A DNA stretch of 19,302 nucleotides, from positions 1 to 19,302 of the forward strand of contig CAXSCR010000071.1 of assembly GCA_964235605.1 (NCBI GenBank), in the 5' to 3' direction. Source of the stretch: DATCRE01 sp964235605 (GTDB lineage Bacteria; Bacteroidota; Bacteroidia; Cytophagales; Cyclobacteriaceae). The notes beneath the pieces were generated by a model. That model saw only the letters and a list, made by a program, of their open reading frames with translations. It searched no databases and had not been told where the DNA came from. Positions 1-8,104 of this stretch are shown piece after piece; positions within the stretch are counted from its first letter, which is position 1; each line of letters begins with the position of its first letter. The translations under genes were made by a program, and so were the position numbers.

Positions 1-126
1 GTACGCCTGAAATAGCTCTACAGTTTTATTCTATTTTAGTCGGACAATAGTGATATTTTACATCAATAGTTAGTAAAAATCACGCTTAATCAACTATCAT
101 TTTTTAAAAGCGATTTCCTGTTAAGC

Positions 127-939
127 TTAGGGTTTGAATTCAAAAATTTTTACAACGTTTTTTAAGATGCATACAAAACGCTCGTCAGTGACCAGCGCGA
201 AATTACAGGCCGTTGGTAATTCTATTTCTCGCGTGTCAGCAGTAAACAGGTTAAAGAATTGAAGCTTGCTTCCCTTTAGATAATAAAGCTCTTCGCCTAA
301 AAAGTTAAAGTAAGTGACCTTATTTTCTTTAATGGTTCTAATGTGCTTACCAATATTGTTGAATATTACTATGCCATAGTCTTTCACTAACATAAACACA
401 AAGCTCTGATATTCGCGCAATGCAATAACATTTGAAACATCAAAATTACTGTCCAGTTTCACTTCTGCATCAACTTGAAAAGTGCGTGTGTTAATTTTTT
501 TCAAGCTGGCATCTACAGCGTCAATGCCCCAGATATTAAAATCACCCCCAGGACACATAAGCCAAGGCTGGAGGAAGAAAGCGGAATCAACCAGAGTTGA
601 GGTTATAACCTCAAGCGAAGGACCGAGTAGTAAATAGGTACGGCTTTCGCGATTAAAAATAAATATCCGCGCGCCATCTCTGGGATCAAATAATGTTGGT
701 GTTGGGTTTGATTTATAACTATGCTTTAATAATCCCGCTATATCATATTTATGAATCTGCCCTGAAGAAGTAGTAAAGTATAGTTCACTACTCCGGTCAA
801 TGGCAATAGACACCACCACTTCGTTCATCTCAAAAGTTTTTAAATGTTTTAACTGCGCTTTAGATGTGATAGAAATTAGTAGAGCGGGTAATATTAGAAA
901 TTGAAATACTCTCATAGATACTGAACTGTATAATTCCAT
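127..939 (-). CDS. Secreted beta-propeller-like protein of unknown function
   Basis: I do not recognise a named family. The longest reading has 270 residues, but the likely start is the second Met (residue 9, near position 915), because it begins a standard signal peptide: MRVFQFLILPALLISI followed by an SKAQ cleavage site. The mature part is built of short repeating beta-strand stretches such as ELYFTTSSGQIHKYD, RIFIFNRESRTYLLL and FVFMLVKDYGIVIFNNIGK. These resemble the blades of a periplasmic or surface beta-propeller. No catalytic motif is visible. It lies 63 bp downstream of lpxH on the same strand, so the two could be co-transcribed. The function is unknown; the fold call is inference from strand periodicity only. 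Confidence 0.6.
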   Translation of the reverse strand: MELYSSVSMRVFQFLILPALLISITSKAQLKHLKTFEMNEVVVSIAIDRSSELYFTTSSGQIHKYDIAGLLKHSYKSNPTPTLFDPRDGARIFIFNRESRTYLLLGPSLEVITSTLVDSAFFLQPWLMCPGGDFNIWGIDAVDASLKKINTRTFQVDAEVKLDSNFDVSNVIALREYQSFVFMLVKDYGIVIFNNIGKHIRTIKENKVTYFNFLGEELYYLKGSKLQFFNLFTADTREIELPTACNFALVTDERFVCILKNVVKIFEFKP

Positions 940-1002
940 TTATATCCTCTCTATGGACTTTATTATTATCAACCGGTCATTCTTATTTGCGAAGAGCAAT
1001 TC

Positions 1003-1773
1003 TTATGGGGTAAATGTTTTTAAAGTCAGTGCTTCACCATCGTATACCGCATAGGTGTTAAAATTCACCCATTCACCGAGGTTAACATAACGGCTATTGA
1101 TGCCGATTGAAAGATCGAGTGGAAGATGGCGGTGCCCAAAGATATAGAAATCATGATGCTTTATTTTTTCTTGATCCCGGCAGAAAACATAGAGAAACTC
1201 ATTTTGCTCACCGGCAAATTTCTCTTCACGTTTCATATTCGTAATGCGACTTTGCTTTGACCAGCGATTGGCGATACCTATACCAAGGTTGGGATGAAGT
1301 CTTGCAAAGAGCCATTGGCATAATTTGCTATTGAAAAATCGCTTCAAAAATTTATAAAAAGAATCACCAGGCCCTAGGCCATCACCATGACCAATAAACA
1401 ACTTATGATTACCAACTTCAAGTACTTGTGGATTGCGATAAATCGGGATACTCAATTCGGTTGTGAAATAATCAAACATCCACATGTCGTGATTTCCAGT
1501 AAAGAATACAATTGGGATACCCGCATCTCTAAGTTCAGCTAGCTTTCCTTGCAAACGAATAAATCCTTTGGGTATGGCATGTTTATACTCAAACCAAAAA
1601 TCAAAAATATCACCCAGAAGATAGATGGTGTGTGCTTCTGCCTTGATGGAGTCAAGCCAGGCTATAATGCGCTTCTCTCTTGCTACGCTTTCTTCGTGAC
1701 TTGGTACACCCAAATGAAAATCAGATGCAAAGAATATTTTTTTGCCGTTAAGTGTTGACAACTTTTCTATCAT
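1003..1773 (-). CDS. lpxH: UDP-2,3-diacylglucosamine diphosphatase (LpxH-type metallophosphoesterase)
   Basis: Predicted to hydrolyse UDP-2,3-diacylglucosamine to lipid X, the fourth step of lipid A biosynthesis, at the inner face of the cytoplasmic membrane. The 256 residues carry the full calcineurin-like metallophosphoesterase signature in order: DFH (D18, H20), GDIFDFW (D55), GNHD (93-96), GHGDG (128-132) and GHRH (213-216). These supply the ligands for a two-metal centre. The GDIFDFWFE stretch and the GHGDGLGPGD motif fit LpxH-like enzymes of Bacteroidota better than generic phosphodiesterases. The gene stands apart from the ftsH unit, with a terminator between them. LpxG or LpxI are other solutions to the same step but lack this motif set. 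The family is confident; the exact substrate is inferred. Confidence 0.85.
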   Translation of the reverse strand: MIEKLSTLNGKKIFFASDFHLGVPSHEESVAREKRIIAWLDSIKAEAHTIYLLGDIFDFWFEYKHAIPKGFIRLQGKLAELRDAGIPIVFFTGNHDMWMFDYFTTELSIPIYRNPQVLEVGNHKLFIGHGDGLGPGDSFYKFLKRFFNSKLCQWLFARLHPNLGIGIANRWSKQSRITNMKREEKFAGEQNEFLYVFCRDQEKIKHHDFYIFGHRHLPLDLSIGINSRYVNLGEWVNFNTYAVYDGEALTLKTFTP

Positions 1774-1880
1774 ATCGCACTATAGTCATTTACCGAAGCT
1801 TGGCACTTCTTACTTTGACATAAAAATAATAAGAAGATTAAGATTACAATCTTTGTTTGTTTGCTATTAAAACACGCAAT

Positions 1881-1911
1881 AAAAAAACCCAGACACTTTC
1901 GCATCTGGGTT
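1881..1911 (-). terminator. Intrinsic terminator of the rsfS-ftsH unit
   Basis: Read on the minus strand, an 8-bp perfect stem AACCCAGA/TCTGGGTT encloses a 10-nt loop and is followed by a run of seven T. It starts about 20 bp after the ftsH stop codon. This is a textbook rho-independent terminator. It separates ftsH from lpxH. Confidence 0.85.
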
Positions 1912-1931
1912 GTTGATTATTAACTATAACG

Positions 1932-3959
1932 TTAGGTATTAACTAAACCCTGTGAGGGTTCTGTTAATTCAGGTTCTTCATTGGGCTTCTCAGCTTGCGG
2001 TTTACCATTCGTGGTGGTGTATTGCTGATAAGTTGTTAGCTTTTCAAAAGGACGCTTACCAATTAAACGTTCAAGATCAGCTTGGAATAAAATCTCTTTT
2101 TCAAGAAGTTCTTTCGCTATTACTTCTAAATGTTGACGGTGTTTTGATAGAAGATTCTTGGTTCTTGTGTAAGCCTCATCTATAATTCCTCGTACCTGCT
2201 CATCTATTTTTTCAGAAGTAGCTTCAGAATAAGGCTTGTTGAACGCGTACTCAGATTGCTTTGAATCATAGAATGACATATTTCCAATGACTTGATTCAT
2301 ACCGTAAATGGTAACCATACTGTAAGCAAGCTTGGTGATTCGTTCTAAGTCACTTAAAGCACCAGTTGATATTTTGCCAAACACAATGTCTTCTGCAACA
2401 CGACCTCCAAAAGCCATGCACATTTCGTCAAGTAATTGTTCGGTTTGATATAAAAATTGTTCTTTTGGTAAATACTGTGCGTACCCTAACGCGGCTACAC
2501 CACGGGGTACGATACTCACTTTCACCAATGGATCTGCATGCTCAAGGAACCATCCTGCAACAGCATGACCTGCTTCGTGGTAGGCAACAATTTTCTTTTC
2601 TTCTGGAGAAATGATTTTCGTTTTCTTCTCCAACCCACCAATTACACGATCGATAGCGTCTTGAAAATCTTGCATGTCGACCGCTTTCTTATCTCGTCTA
2701 GCGGCTATAAGCGCTGCTTCATTACAAACATTGGCGATTTCAGCACCCGCAAAACCCGGGGTTTGCGCTGAAAGCTTTTTAGGATCAACAGTGGCATCTA
2801 GTTTAATTGGTTTCAAGTGAACTTTGAAGATGGCTTCACGTCCTACAATATCTGGTTTGTCGATGCTAATCTGTCTATCAAAACGACCAGGCCGAAGCAA
2901 GGCGGAATCCAACACATCAGGACGGTTAGTGGCAGCAAGTATAATTACACCTGAATCGGTAGCAAAACCATCCATTTCAACAAGAAGTGAATTAAGTGTG
3001 TTTTCGCGTTCGTCATTTGATCCGGGAAGTTGACCACGTCCGCGTGAGCGGCCTATAGCATCAATTTCATCTATAAATACAATGCATGGCGCTTTCTCCT
3101 TTGCTTGTTTAAATAAGTCACGAACACGTGCCGCGCCCACCCCAACAAACATCTCCACAAAGTCCGAGCCTGATAAGGAGAAGAACGGTACGGCTGCTTC
3201 ACCTGCCACAGCTTTAGCAAGCAATGTTTTACCGGTACCTGGAGGACCAACAAGCAATGCACCCTTTGGTATTTTGCCACCCAACTTTGTAAACTTGGTG
3301 GGTGTTTTTAGAAAATCAACAATTTCTTTTATTTCTTCTTTAGCTTCTTCAAGCCCAGCTACATCAGCAAAAGTTATTTTTACTTTATTTTCCGCATCAA
3401 ATAGCGCTGCTTTTGACTTTCCGATATTAAATATTTGTCCACCAGGGCCACCACCGCCGGTCATTCTACGCATCAGCATCCAGAATCCAAATAGCAGCAG
3501 GAACAATAGGCCCCACTGTAAAAATACCCCAAAGTAATCTACACGTGTTTCTGATTTGTATTCAGGACGACCATTTTCAGGTAGTTTGTTTAGGAAATCT
3601 TTGATGTCTTTATCAAAATTATCTATCGATATTATTTTAACCTTATAGTGCGGGCCAGTATTAGATCCCATAGGGCTCTTCTCAATATCCTGACGGTACT
3701 TTGCGTTTTGAAGTGCATCTTCAGTTAAAGTCAGTTCTACAACTTTTTGATCTTCTATCAGTACTACCCGCTTAACATCACCACTCTTAATCATCTTAAA
3801 CATCTCAGACTCTTCCTTCATCTTCAGATTATTGGAAGAACCCATCCACATTACGCCTAACACCACTGCAATGGTGGCGAAGATGATCCACAGCTGATAG
3901 TTTCCGCGTGGTGCTTTAGTGGGTAATAACGGTTTATTATTTTCTTTCTTGTCGGCCAT
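1932..3959 (-). CDS. ftsH: ATP-dependent zinc metalloprotease FtsH
   Basis: A membrane-anchored AAA+ protease that extracts and degrades misassembled membrane proteins and selected cytosolic regulators. The 675 residues show, in order: a cytosolic N-terminus, a first membrane helix (about 22-40), a periplasmic region (about 41-142), a second helix (about 145-164) and the Gly-rich linker typical of Bacteroidota. The AAA module follows, with Walker A GPPGTGKT (238-245), Walker B VFIDEID (294-300) and the second region of homology TNRPDVLDSALLRPGRFDR (344-362). The protease domain has the zinc motif HEAGH (461-465), and D537 in ALSDLE is the probable third ligand. All catalytic residues are present. 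The acidic, Pro-rich tail is ordinary for the phylum. The gene lies 56 bp downstream of rsfS and is probably co-transcribed with it. Confidence 0.97.
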   Translation of the reverse strand: MADKKENNKPLLPTKAPRGNYQLWIIFATIAVVLGVMWMGSSNNLKMKEESEMFKMIKSGDVKRVVLIEDQKVVELTLTEDALQNAKYRQDIEKSPMGSNTGPHYKVKIISIDNFDKDIKDFLNKLPENGRPEYKSETRVDYFGVFLQWGLLFLLLFGFWMLMRRMTGGGGPGGQIFNIGKSKAALFDAENKVKITFADVAGLEEAKEEIKEIVDFLKTPTKFTKLGGKIPKGALLVGPPGTGKTLLAKAVAGEAAVPFFSLSGSDFVEMFVGVGAARVRDLFKQAKEKAPCIVFIDEIDAIGRSRGRGQLPGSNDERENTLNSLLVEMDGFATDSGVIILAATNRPDVLDSALLRPGRFDRQISIDKPDIVGREAIFKVHLKPIKLDATVDPKKLSAQTPGFAGAEIANVCNEAALIAARRDKKAVDMQDFQDAIDRVIGGLEKKTKIISPEEKKIVAYHEAGHAVAGWFLEHADPLVKVSIVPRGVAALGYAQYLPKEQFLYQTEQLLDEMCMAFGGRVAEDIVFGKISTGALSDLERITKLAYSMVTIYGMNQVIGNMSFYDSKQSEYAFNKPYSEATSEKIDEQVRGIIDEAYTRTKNLLSKHRQHLEVIAKELLEKEILFQADLERLIGKRPFEKLTTYQQYTTTNGKPQAEKPNEEPELTEPSQGLVNT

Positions 3960-4015
3960 TTCAGTTGTCTCAATTATTTAAAAAATTATTAACGCGCTCA
4001 ACCTGTTTTGGTTTG

Positions 4016-4390
4016 TTACTGATTGGCGATTTCGCGAATGTCTCCATCACCCCAAAGCTTCTCTAAGGCGTAAAAATGCCTTCTGTCTTTTTTGAAGATG
4101 TGTGCAACTACATTGATATAGTCGAGTAACATCCATTCTTTATTGTTTTTACCTTCCGTATGCCAAGGGTTTTCTTCTGTTGCCTTGAATACTTCTTCAT
4201 CTACAGAATCAGAAATAGCATCTACTTGTTTGTCTGAATTTCCGGAGCATACAATGAAAAAATCTGCTACTGCGTTCTTCACTTTTCTTAAATCAATTAC
4301 CACAATATCAGTAGCTTTCTTCTCTTGCATTCCTTTTACAATTGCATCACTGAGTATTTCTGAATTGATACCCTTCTTTTTTTTGGCCAT
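4016..4390 (-). CDS. rsfS: Ribosome silencing factor RsfS (YbeB/Iojap family)
   Basis: Binds ribosomal protein L14 on the 50S subunit and blocks subunit joining when nutrients are scarce. The 124 residues match the compact family across the whole length: DIVVIDLRKV, then ADFFIVCSGNSDKQVDAI, the ENPWHTEG motif, and WMLLDYINVVAHIF near the end, finishing with FYALEKLWGD. The N-terminal MAKKKKG extension is short and basic. It is the first gene of the rsfS-ftsH unit and is divergent from birA, with 78 bp between their start codons; this order recurs in Bacteroidota. No residues look missing. Confidence 0.93.
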   Translation of the reverse strand: MAKKKKGINSEILSDAIVKGMQEKKATDIVVIDLRKVKNAVADFFIVCSGNSDKQVDAISDSVDEEVFKATEENPWHTEGKNNKEWMLLDYINVVAHIFKKDRRHFYALEKLWGDGDIREIANQ

Positions 4391-4448
4391 TAAGCTATAT
4401 TCGTTTTTTGGTTTACTGCCGGATTAGAATTTAAGAATCTACGACTTA

Positions 4449-4456
4449 CAAAACTA
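4449..4456 (-). promoter_or_regulatory. Possible -7 promoter element for rsfS-ftsH
   Basis: On the minus strand the octamer TAGTTTTG matches the Bacteroidota -7 consensus TAnnTTTG. It lies about 60 bp upstream of the rsfS start codon, inside the short divergent birA-rsfS gap. No convincing -33 TTG was found at the usual spacing, so this rests on one element alone. Confidence 0.35.
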
Positions 4457-4468
4457 ATTAAATTTCTA

Positions 4469-5227
4469 TTGTATAAAATCCCTGCCAATACGCTTTTAAT
4501 AGGAAAGAAGGTTGTTTTCGTGCCAGAATGTCACTCAACCAACAATCTTGCTCTTCAATTATCTACGCATTCAGAAAACCCAGAAGGTACAATAGTTATC
4601 ACAAACCACCAGCTTGCTGGTCGGGGACAACCTGGAAATTCTTGGGAAGCACAACCTGGAATGAATCTTACGCTCTCTCTAATACTGAAACCTAAAGCAT
4701 TAGCTGTTAGAGACCAATTTTATTTGAATGTATTTATTTCGTTGGCCGTATATGATTATATAAAGGAAAAAACGTCTGCAATAGTTCAGATTAAATGGCC
4801 AAACGATATCATGGTAAATTCACAAAAGATCTGCGGTATCTTAATTGAAAATCAGATACAAGGAAGTAGGTTCTCGAATGCTATAGCAGGAATAGGTCTT
4901 AATCTTAATCAGGATTATTTTTACAGTACACTGGCTACATCGCTAAAAATGATAACGAATGTTACTTATCAACTAAATGATGAATTCGAACTACTTGTTC
5001 GTAAGCTCGATGCCCGCTACCTTCAATTACATCAAGGAAGGTATAGTGCATTGAAGGATGCTTTTCTAGATGTTCTGTATTGGACGCATGAATGGCGCAC
5101 GTTTTCATCTGGCGGCGAAGAATTTTTAGGGCGAATTATAGGCATTGATGATGTGGGTAGATTAAGAATAGAAACAGACCTAGGAGAAAAGGTATATGGC
5201 TTGAAGGAAGTCTCCTATATGAGATAG
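4469..5227 (+). CDS. birA: Biotin--[acetyl-CoA-carboxylase] ligase BirA (no DNA-binding domain)
   Basis: Activates biotin to biotinyl-5'-AMP and transfers it to the lysine of biotin carboxyl carrier protein. The 252 residues cover the catalytic domain only. The N-terminal winged helix of the regulatory BirA class is absent, so it should be a monofunctional ligase and not a repressor. Visible motifs are STN (23-25), the biotin-binding loop GRGQPGNSW (51-59), KWPNDI (109-114), KICGILIE (120-127) and GIGLN (141-145), followed by a small SH3-like C-terminal part. The reading frame opens with TTG at 4469; no ATG in this frame gives a complete N-terminus, so TTG is probably the true start. It is transcribed divergently from rsfS. 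Confidence 0.9.
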   Translation: MYKIPANTLLIGKKVVFVPECHSTNNLALQLSTHSENPEGTIVITNHQLAGRGQPGNSWEAQPGMNLTLSLILKPKALAVRDQFYLNVFISLAVYDYIKEKTSAIVQIKWPNDIMVNSQKICGILIENQIQGSRFSNAIAGIGLNLNQDYFYSTLATSLKMITNVTYQLNDEFELLVRKLDARYLQLHQGRYSALKDAFLDVLYWTHEWRTFSSGGEEFLGRIIGIDDVGRLRIETDLGEKVYGLKEVSYMR

Positions 5228-5323
5228 CACGAACAACATTAGCTATGCGTTGTTAGACGCAAGCCACGCGCTAGTTACGTTTATATTAAAAGTGAAAATA
5301 TTTAATCCGTAATACAATCATTT

Positions 5324-5959
5324 ATGATTGAAACCAAACATCTCGCATATTCCTATGAACCAAACAAGGTGATGAGGTTCCCTGATTTTATAATTGGAAA
5401 AGGAGCACAGTATTTATTGCTGGGTGAATCGGGCAGTGGTAAAACAACATTACTTCATTTGTTAGGTGGACTACTTCGTGCTCAGCGTGGCAACATCATT
5501 ATTAATAAAACAGATATCACAACATTATCTGAAACTGCATTAGATGCTTTTCGCGGACAACAAGCCGGCTTCATATTTCAGAAGAATCATTTAATAAATG
5601 CCCTTACGGTTAAGAAAAACTTACTAATGGCACCATTTCTTGCAGGATTAAAACTAGATGTAAAAAGGATAGAAGAAGTGTTGGATCAGCTCGGTATTGC
5701 AGATAAAATTGACGCAAAAGTTCACGACTTAAGTCAAGGGCAAGTTCAGCGCGTTTCAATAGCGCGGGCTGTACTCAATAAGCCCGCTATTATTTTTGCA
5801 GATGAACCTACCTCTGCTCTCGATGATAAACATTGTGATCAAGTAATAAAGCTTTTGCTCGATGTCACTAAACGATATCAAACAACTTTAGTAATTGCTA
5901 CACACGATCAAAGACTTAAATCAAAAATCAGTGACGTGCTCAATGTATCATCCAACTGA
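5324..5959 (+). CDS. ABC transporter ATP-binding protein (MacB/LolD type)
   Basis: The cytosolic ATPase of an envelope ABC system. The 211 residues contain Walker A GESGSGKT (34-41), the Q-loop glutamine Q86, a slightly altered signature LSQGQ (136-140, usually LSGGQ), Walker B IIFADE (156-161), the D-loop SALD (164-167) and the switch histidine H194. The short length and FQKNHLINALTVKKNL segment place it with ATPases that drive MacB- or FtsX-like permeases, which work by mechanotransmission. The permease starts 16 bp downstream, so the two are almost certainly an operon. The Q for G substitution in the signature is tolerated in this group. The substrate cannot be read from this subunit. Confidence 0.9.
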   Translation: MIETKHLAYSYEPNKVMRFPDFIIGKGAQYLLLGESGSGKTTLLHLLGGLLRAQRGNIIINKTDITTLSETALDAFRGQQAGFIFQKNHLINALTVKKNLLMAPFLAGLKLDVKRIEEVLDQLGIADKIDAKVHDLSQGQVQRVSIARAVLNKPAIIFADEPTSALDDKHCDQVIKLLLDVTKRYQTTLVIATHDQRLKSKISDVLNVSSN

Positions 5960-5975
5960 TTAAATTAAACAACAC

Positions 5976-7214
5976 ATGTCTATTCTTTCTCTTGTTTGGA
6001 ATTATCTAAAGTCAAAGCCTCTTAATACGATATTGAATAGCGCTTTGCTGAGTTTAGGCATAGCGGTTATAACCATTCTTTTACTGTTTAGTAAACAGAT
6101 GGAGCAAAAAATTAATCAAAACACAAAAGGTATTGATTTGGTGGTAGGGGCAAAGGGTAGCCCACTACAATTGATTTTATGCAACCTATTTCATATTGAC
6201 TTTCCTACAGGCAATATTAAACTCTTTGAAGCGGATAGAGTAGCAAGAAACAGATTGGTTAAAAAAGCTATTCCGTTGGCTTTGGGAGATAGTTATCAAA
6301 ATTTTAGGATCGTAGGTACAACGAAAGATTATGCAGAACTGTATGCTGCTAATCTCATAACAGGTAATTGGTGGAAAAGCAATATGGAAGTTGTGCTTGG
6401 TTCTACAGCGGCTGCGCAATTATCTTTAAAAATAGGCGATTCGTTTGCAAGCACACATGGACTTATAAACGGGGGTGGAAGTCACGATGAAATGCCATTC
6501 AAGGTCAAAGGCATTCTCAATAAATCTAACACCATTTTGGATAACCTTATTTTGACTAATGTTGAAAGCATATGGGAAGCACATAAAAATCACAATAGCC
6601 ATGTAACAACGAATGATTCTTCCTTTGTTCCTTCGCGATTGGTGTCATCTGTTTCTAACAATGATTCAACGAAGGAGATCACGTCAATGCTAATTCAATA
6701 CAGGTCGCCCATGGCCGCAATACAGCTGCCTAGGTTGGTAAATAGTCAAAGTAATTTGCAAGCGGCCTCACCAGCTTTTGAAACAGCACGTTTGTTTTCT
6801 ATTCTTGGTGTTGGCGTTGAGATTCTGACTGGCTTTGCTTATGTTCTTATATTTATTTCGGCTTTAAGTATATTCATTGCGCTGTATAACTCACTCCTTG
6901 AGCGGAGATATGATATGGCGATTATGCGTTCTATGGGTGCTACAAGAAGTGTTTTGGTTCAGTCTATCTTACTCGAAGGAAGTTTATTAACCTTATTTGG
7001 CAGTACACTTGGCTTGCTACTGGGGCATATTGCAATAATGCTTATGGGTATGTGGCTAACAGATTTGCAAAAAACAGACATAAGTGGTTGGGTCTTTTAC
7101 AACGAGGAATGGATGATTTTGACAGGGAGTCTGTTGTTAGGTGTATTGTGTTCTATAATACCGGCAATACAAGCTTACAAGACAAATATTTCTAGAATAT
7201 TAGCGGCTAATTAA
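5976..7214 (+). CDS. ABC transporter permease, FtsX/MacB family, with His-rich periplasmic loop
   Basis: The membrane partner of the ATPase just upstream. The 412 residues follow the MacB plan: membrane helix 1 (about 17-39), a large periplasmic domain (about 40-275), then three helices (about 278-306, 326-358 and 379-400). The coupling region LLERRYDMAIMRSMGATR (308-324) is the cytosolic contact typical of FtsX-like permeases. The periplasmic domain carries GGGSHDEMPFKVKGIL (167-181) and a histidine cluster H203-x2-H206-x2-H209, with H161 and H170 nearby. Such histidines suggest metal contact (inference). The spacing to the next gene is 6 bp. The arrangement resembles the ABC-FtsX-DUF3299 part of Zur-controlled clusters in Vibrio and Shewanella, known to me from memory and not checked here. 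Confidence 0.88.
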   Translation: MSILSLVWNYLKSKPLNTILNSALLSLGIAVITILLLFSKQMEQKINQNTKGIDLVVGAKGSPLQLILCNLFHIDFPTGNIKLFEADRVARNRLVKKAIPLALGDSYQNFRIVGTTKDYAELYAANLITGNWWKSNMEVVLGSTAAAQLSLKIGDSFASTHGLINGGGSHDEMPFKVKGILNKSNTILDNLILTNVESIWEAHKNHNSHVTTNDSSFVPSRLVSSVSNNDSTKEITSMLIQYRSPMAAIQLPRLVNSQSNLQAASPAFETARLFSILGVGVEILTGFAYVLIFISALSIFIALYNSLLERRYDMAIMRSMGATRSVLVQSILLEGSLLTLFGSTLGLLLGHIAIMLMGMWLTDLQKTDISGWVFYNEEWMILTGSLLLGVLCSIIPAIQAYKTNISRILAAN

Positions 7215-7220
7215 TATACA

Positions 7221-7688
7221 GTGATTATTAAGATAAAAGTAATGGTAATAAAATTTACGCTGATGGTAATTGGGTTGTTATCAATATGGTCAAGCACATA
7301 CGCACAAAATAAGATAGACAGTTGGAATGAATTTGCTAAGACCAAATTCGATCCGAAATTCGATGAGAATTTGAATGAATACTTTTTTGCTCCAACTTTT
7401 AGTACTTCGTTAACTACTCTTCAGGGAAAAGAGATTACACTAGCGGGTTATTACGTTCCTTTTGCAGCTGAAAAGCAAAATTATATTGTGATTTCAAGGG
7501 TGCCAATGAGTCAGTGTTTTTTTTGTGGTGGCTCAGGGCCGGAATCTGTTGCTGAAGTTTTTCTAGTTAAAGCAACGCGTAAGTTTAAAGTCGATGACCA
7601 AATTAAGGTTAAGGGCAGATTGAAATTAAATAGTAAAGATCCAGATCATGTAAATTTTATACTGACTGATGCCGTTTTAATAGAATAA
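7221..7688 (+). CDS. Exported CxxC protein resembling DUF3299
   Basis: A small periplasmic protein that closes the ABC operon. The 155-residue reading opens with GTG at 7221, 6 bp after the permease stop. An ATG at 7242 gives a cleaner signal peptide (MVIKFTLMVIGLLSIWSS, cleavage after TYAQ) and may be the true start. The mature part has LAGYYVPF (74-81), a C99-x2-C102 pair in MSQCFFCGGSGPESVAEVF, and a final DQIKVKGRLKLN strand pattern like a small OB-type barrel. In DUF3299-like proteins a cysteine sits at the equivalent place. Metal or thiol chemistry is plausible but not shown. It is probably co-translated with the permease, so it is likely to be the system's periplasmic component. Confidence 0.7.
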   Translation: MIIKIKVMVIKFTLMVIGLLSIWSSTYAQNKIDSWNEFAKTKFDPKFDENLNEYFFAPTFSTSLTTLQGKEITLAGYYVPFAAEKQNYIVISRVPMSQCFFCGGSGPESVAEVFLVKATRKFKVDDQIKVKGRLKLNSKDPDHVNFILTDAVLIE

Positions 7689-7742
7689 CCGTCAAGATCA
7701 CACCTTTCTTAAATTAAAATTTTTCAAGACAGTCGCTTTCTG

Positions 7743-7750
7743 TATTTTTG
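7743..7750 (+). promoter_or_regulatory. -7 promoter element for tRNA-Arg
   Basis: TATTTTTG matches the Bacteroidota TAnnTTTG consensus and ends 18 bp before the mature tRNA 5' end, a fitting distance for a short tRNA leader. The -33 region is only weakly matched (TTTTC near 7721). Confidence 0.5.
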
Positions 7751-7768
7751 CGCCGGCTTCATGCCAAT

Positions 7769-7840
7769 GGCTCCGTATTTCAATGGATAGAATTTCAGAT
7801 TCCGATTCTGAAGATGCAGGTTCGATTCCTGCCGGGGCCA
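7769..7840 (+). tRNA. tRNA-Arg (anticodon CCG)
   Basis: A complete cloverleaf can be folded by eye. The acceptor stem is GGCTCCG with CGGGGCC (one G-U pair). A short D arm follows, then the anticodon stem TCAGA/TCTGA with loop TTCCGAT giving anticodon CCG at 7802-7804, a 4-nt variable loop, and T arm GCAGG-TTCGATT-CCTGC. The discriminator is A7840. The 3' CCA is not encoded, as is common in Bacteroidota. It decodes CGG. A repeat element begins 32 bp downstream. Confidence 0.93.
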
Positions 7841-7872
7841 CAATCAAAAAAATGAAATTACAACCGCTTAGT

Positions 7873-7972
7873 CCCCACTACCGCAAGCTTCCAGCTTGTG
7901 GTTGTAATGACGTGAGCTTTCAGCTTACTCGATAAACGGAATGTCAATTAATTTTTTTTATCAGCATAATCC
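7873..7972 (-). repeat. RAYT-tail/REP repeat, copy 1
   Basis: First of three similar repeats. Hairpin 1 is CCGCAAGCT-TCC-AGCTTGTGG (7881-7901) and hairpin 2 is GTGAGCT-TTC-AGCTTAC (7912-7928), with a G-U pair kept in each. On the minus strand the part upstream of the hairpins reads as a decayed transposase C-terminus: LDYADKK, then after a one-base loss LIDI-PFIE and the stop TAA, which lies in the arm of hairpin 2. It sits just downstream of tRNA-Arg and is the shortest copy. Confidence 0.75.
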
Positions 7973-8104
7973 AAAATGGTGGACTAGGTGGTTTACCTGT
8001 GTTTATAAACTTAGCGAAACTCGAGCATTATTCGCCATCTTTTGTATCTGGATAAGTCGCCGAAAGAAGTAATTTATAAAAAGTAGTAGTTACAATTTAT
8101 AAAA

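Noticed and set aside
3082..3537. A 151-codon plus-strand frame inside ftsH
   Set aside because: It is antisense to the AAA domain of ftsH, one of the most conserved proteins known, so it is a shadow frame.
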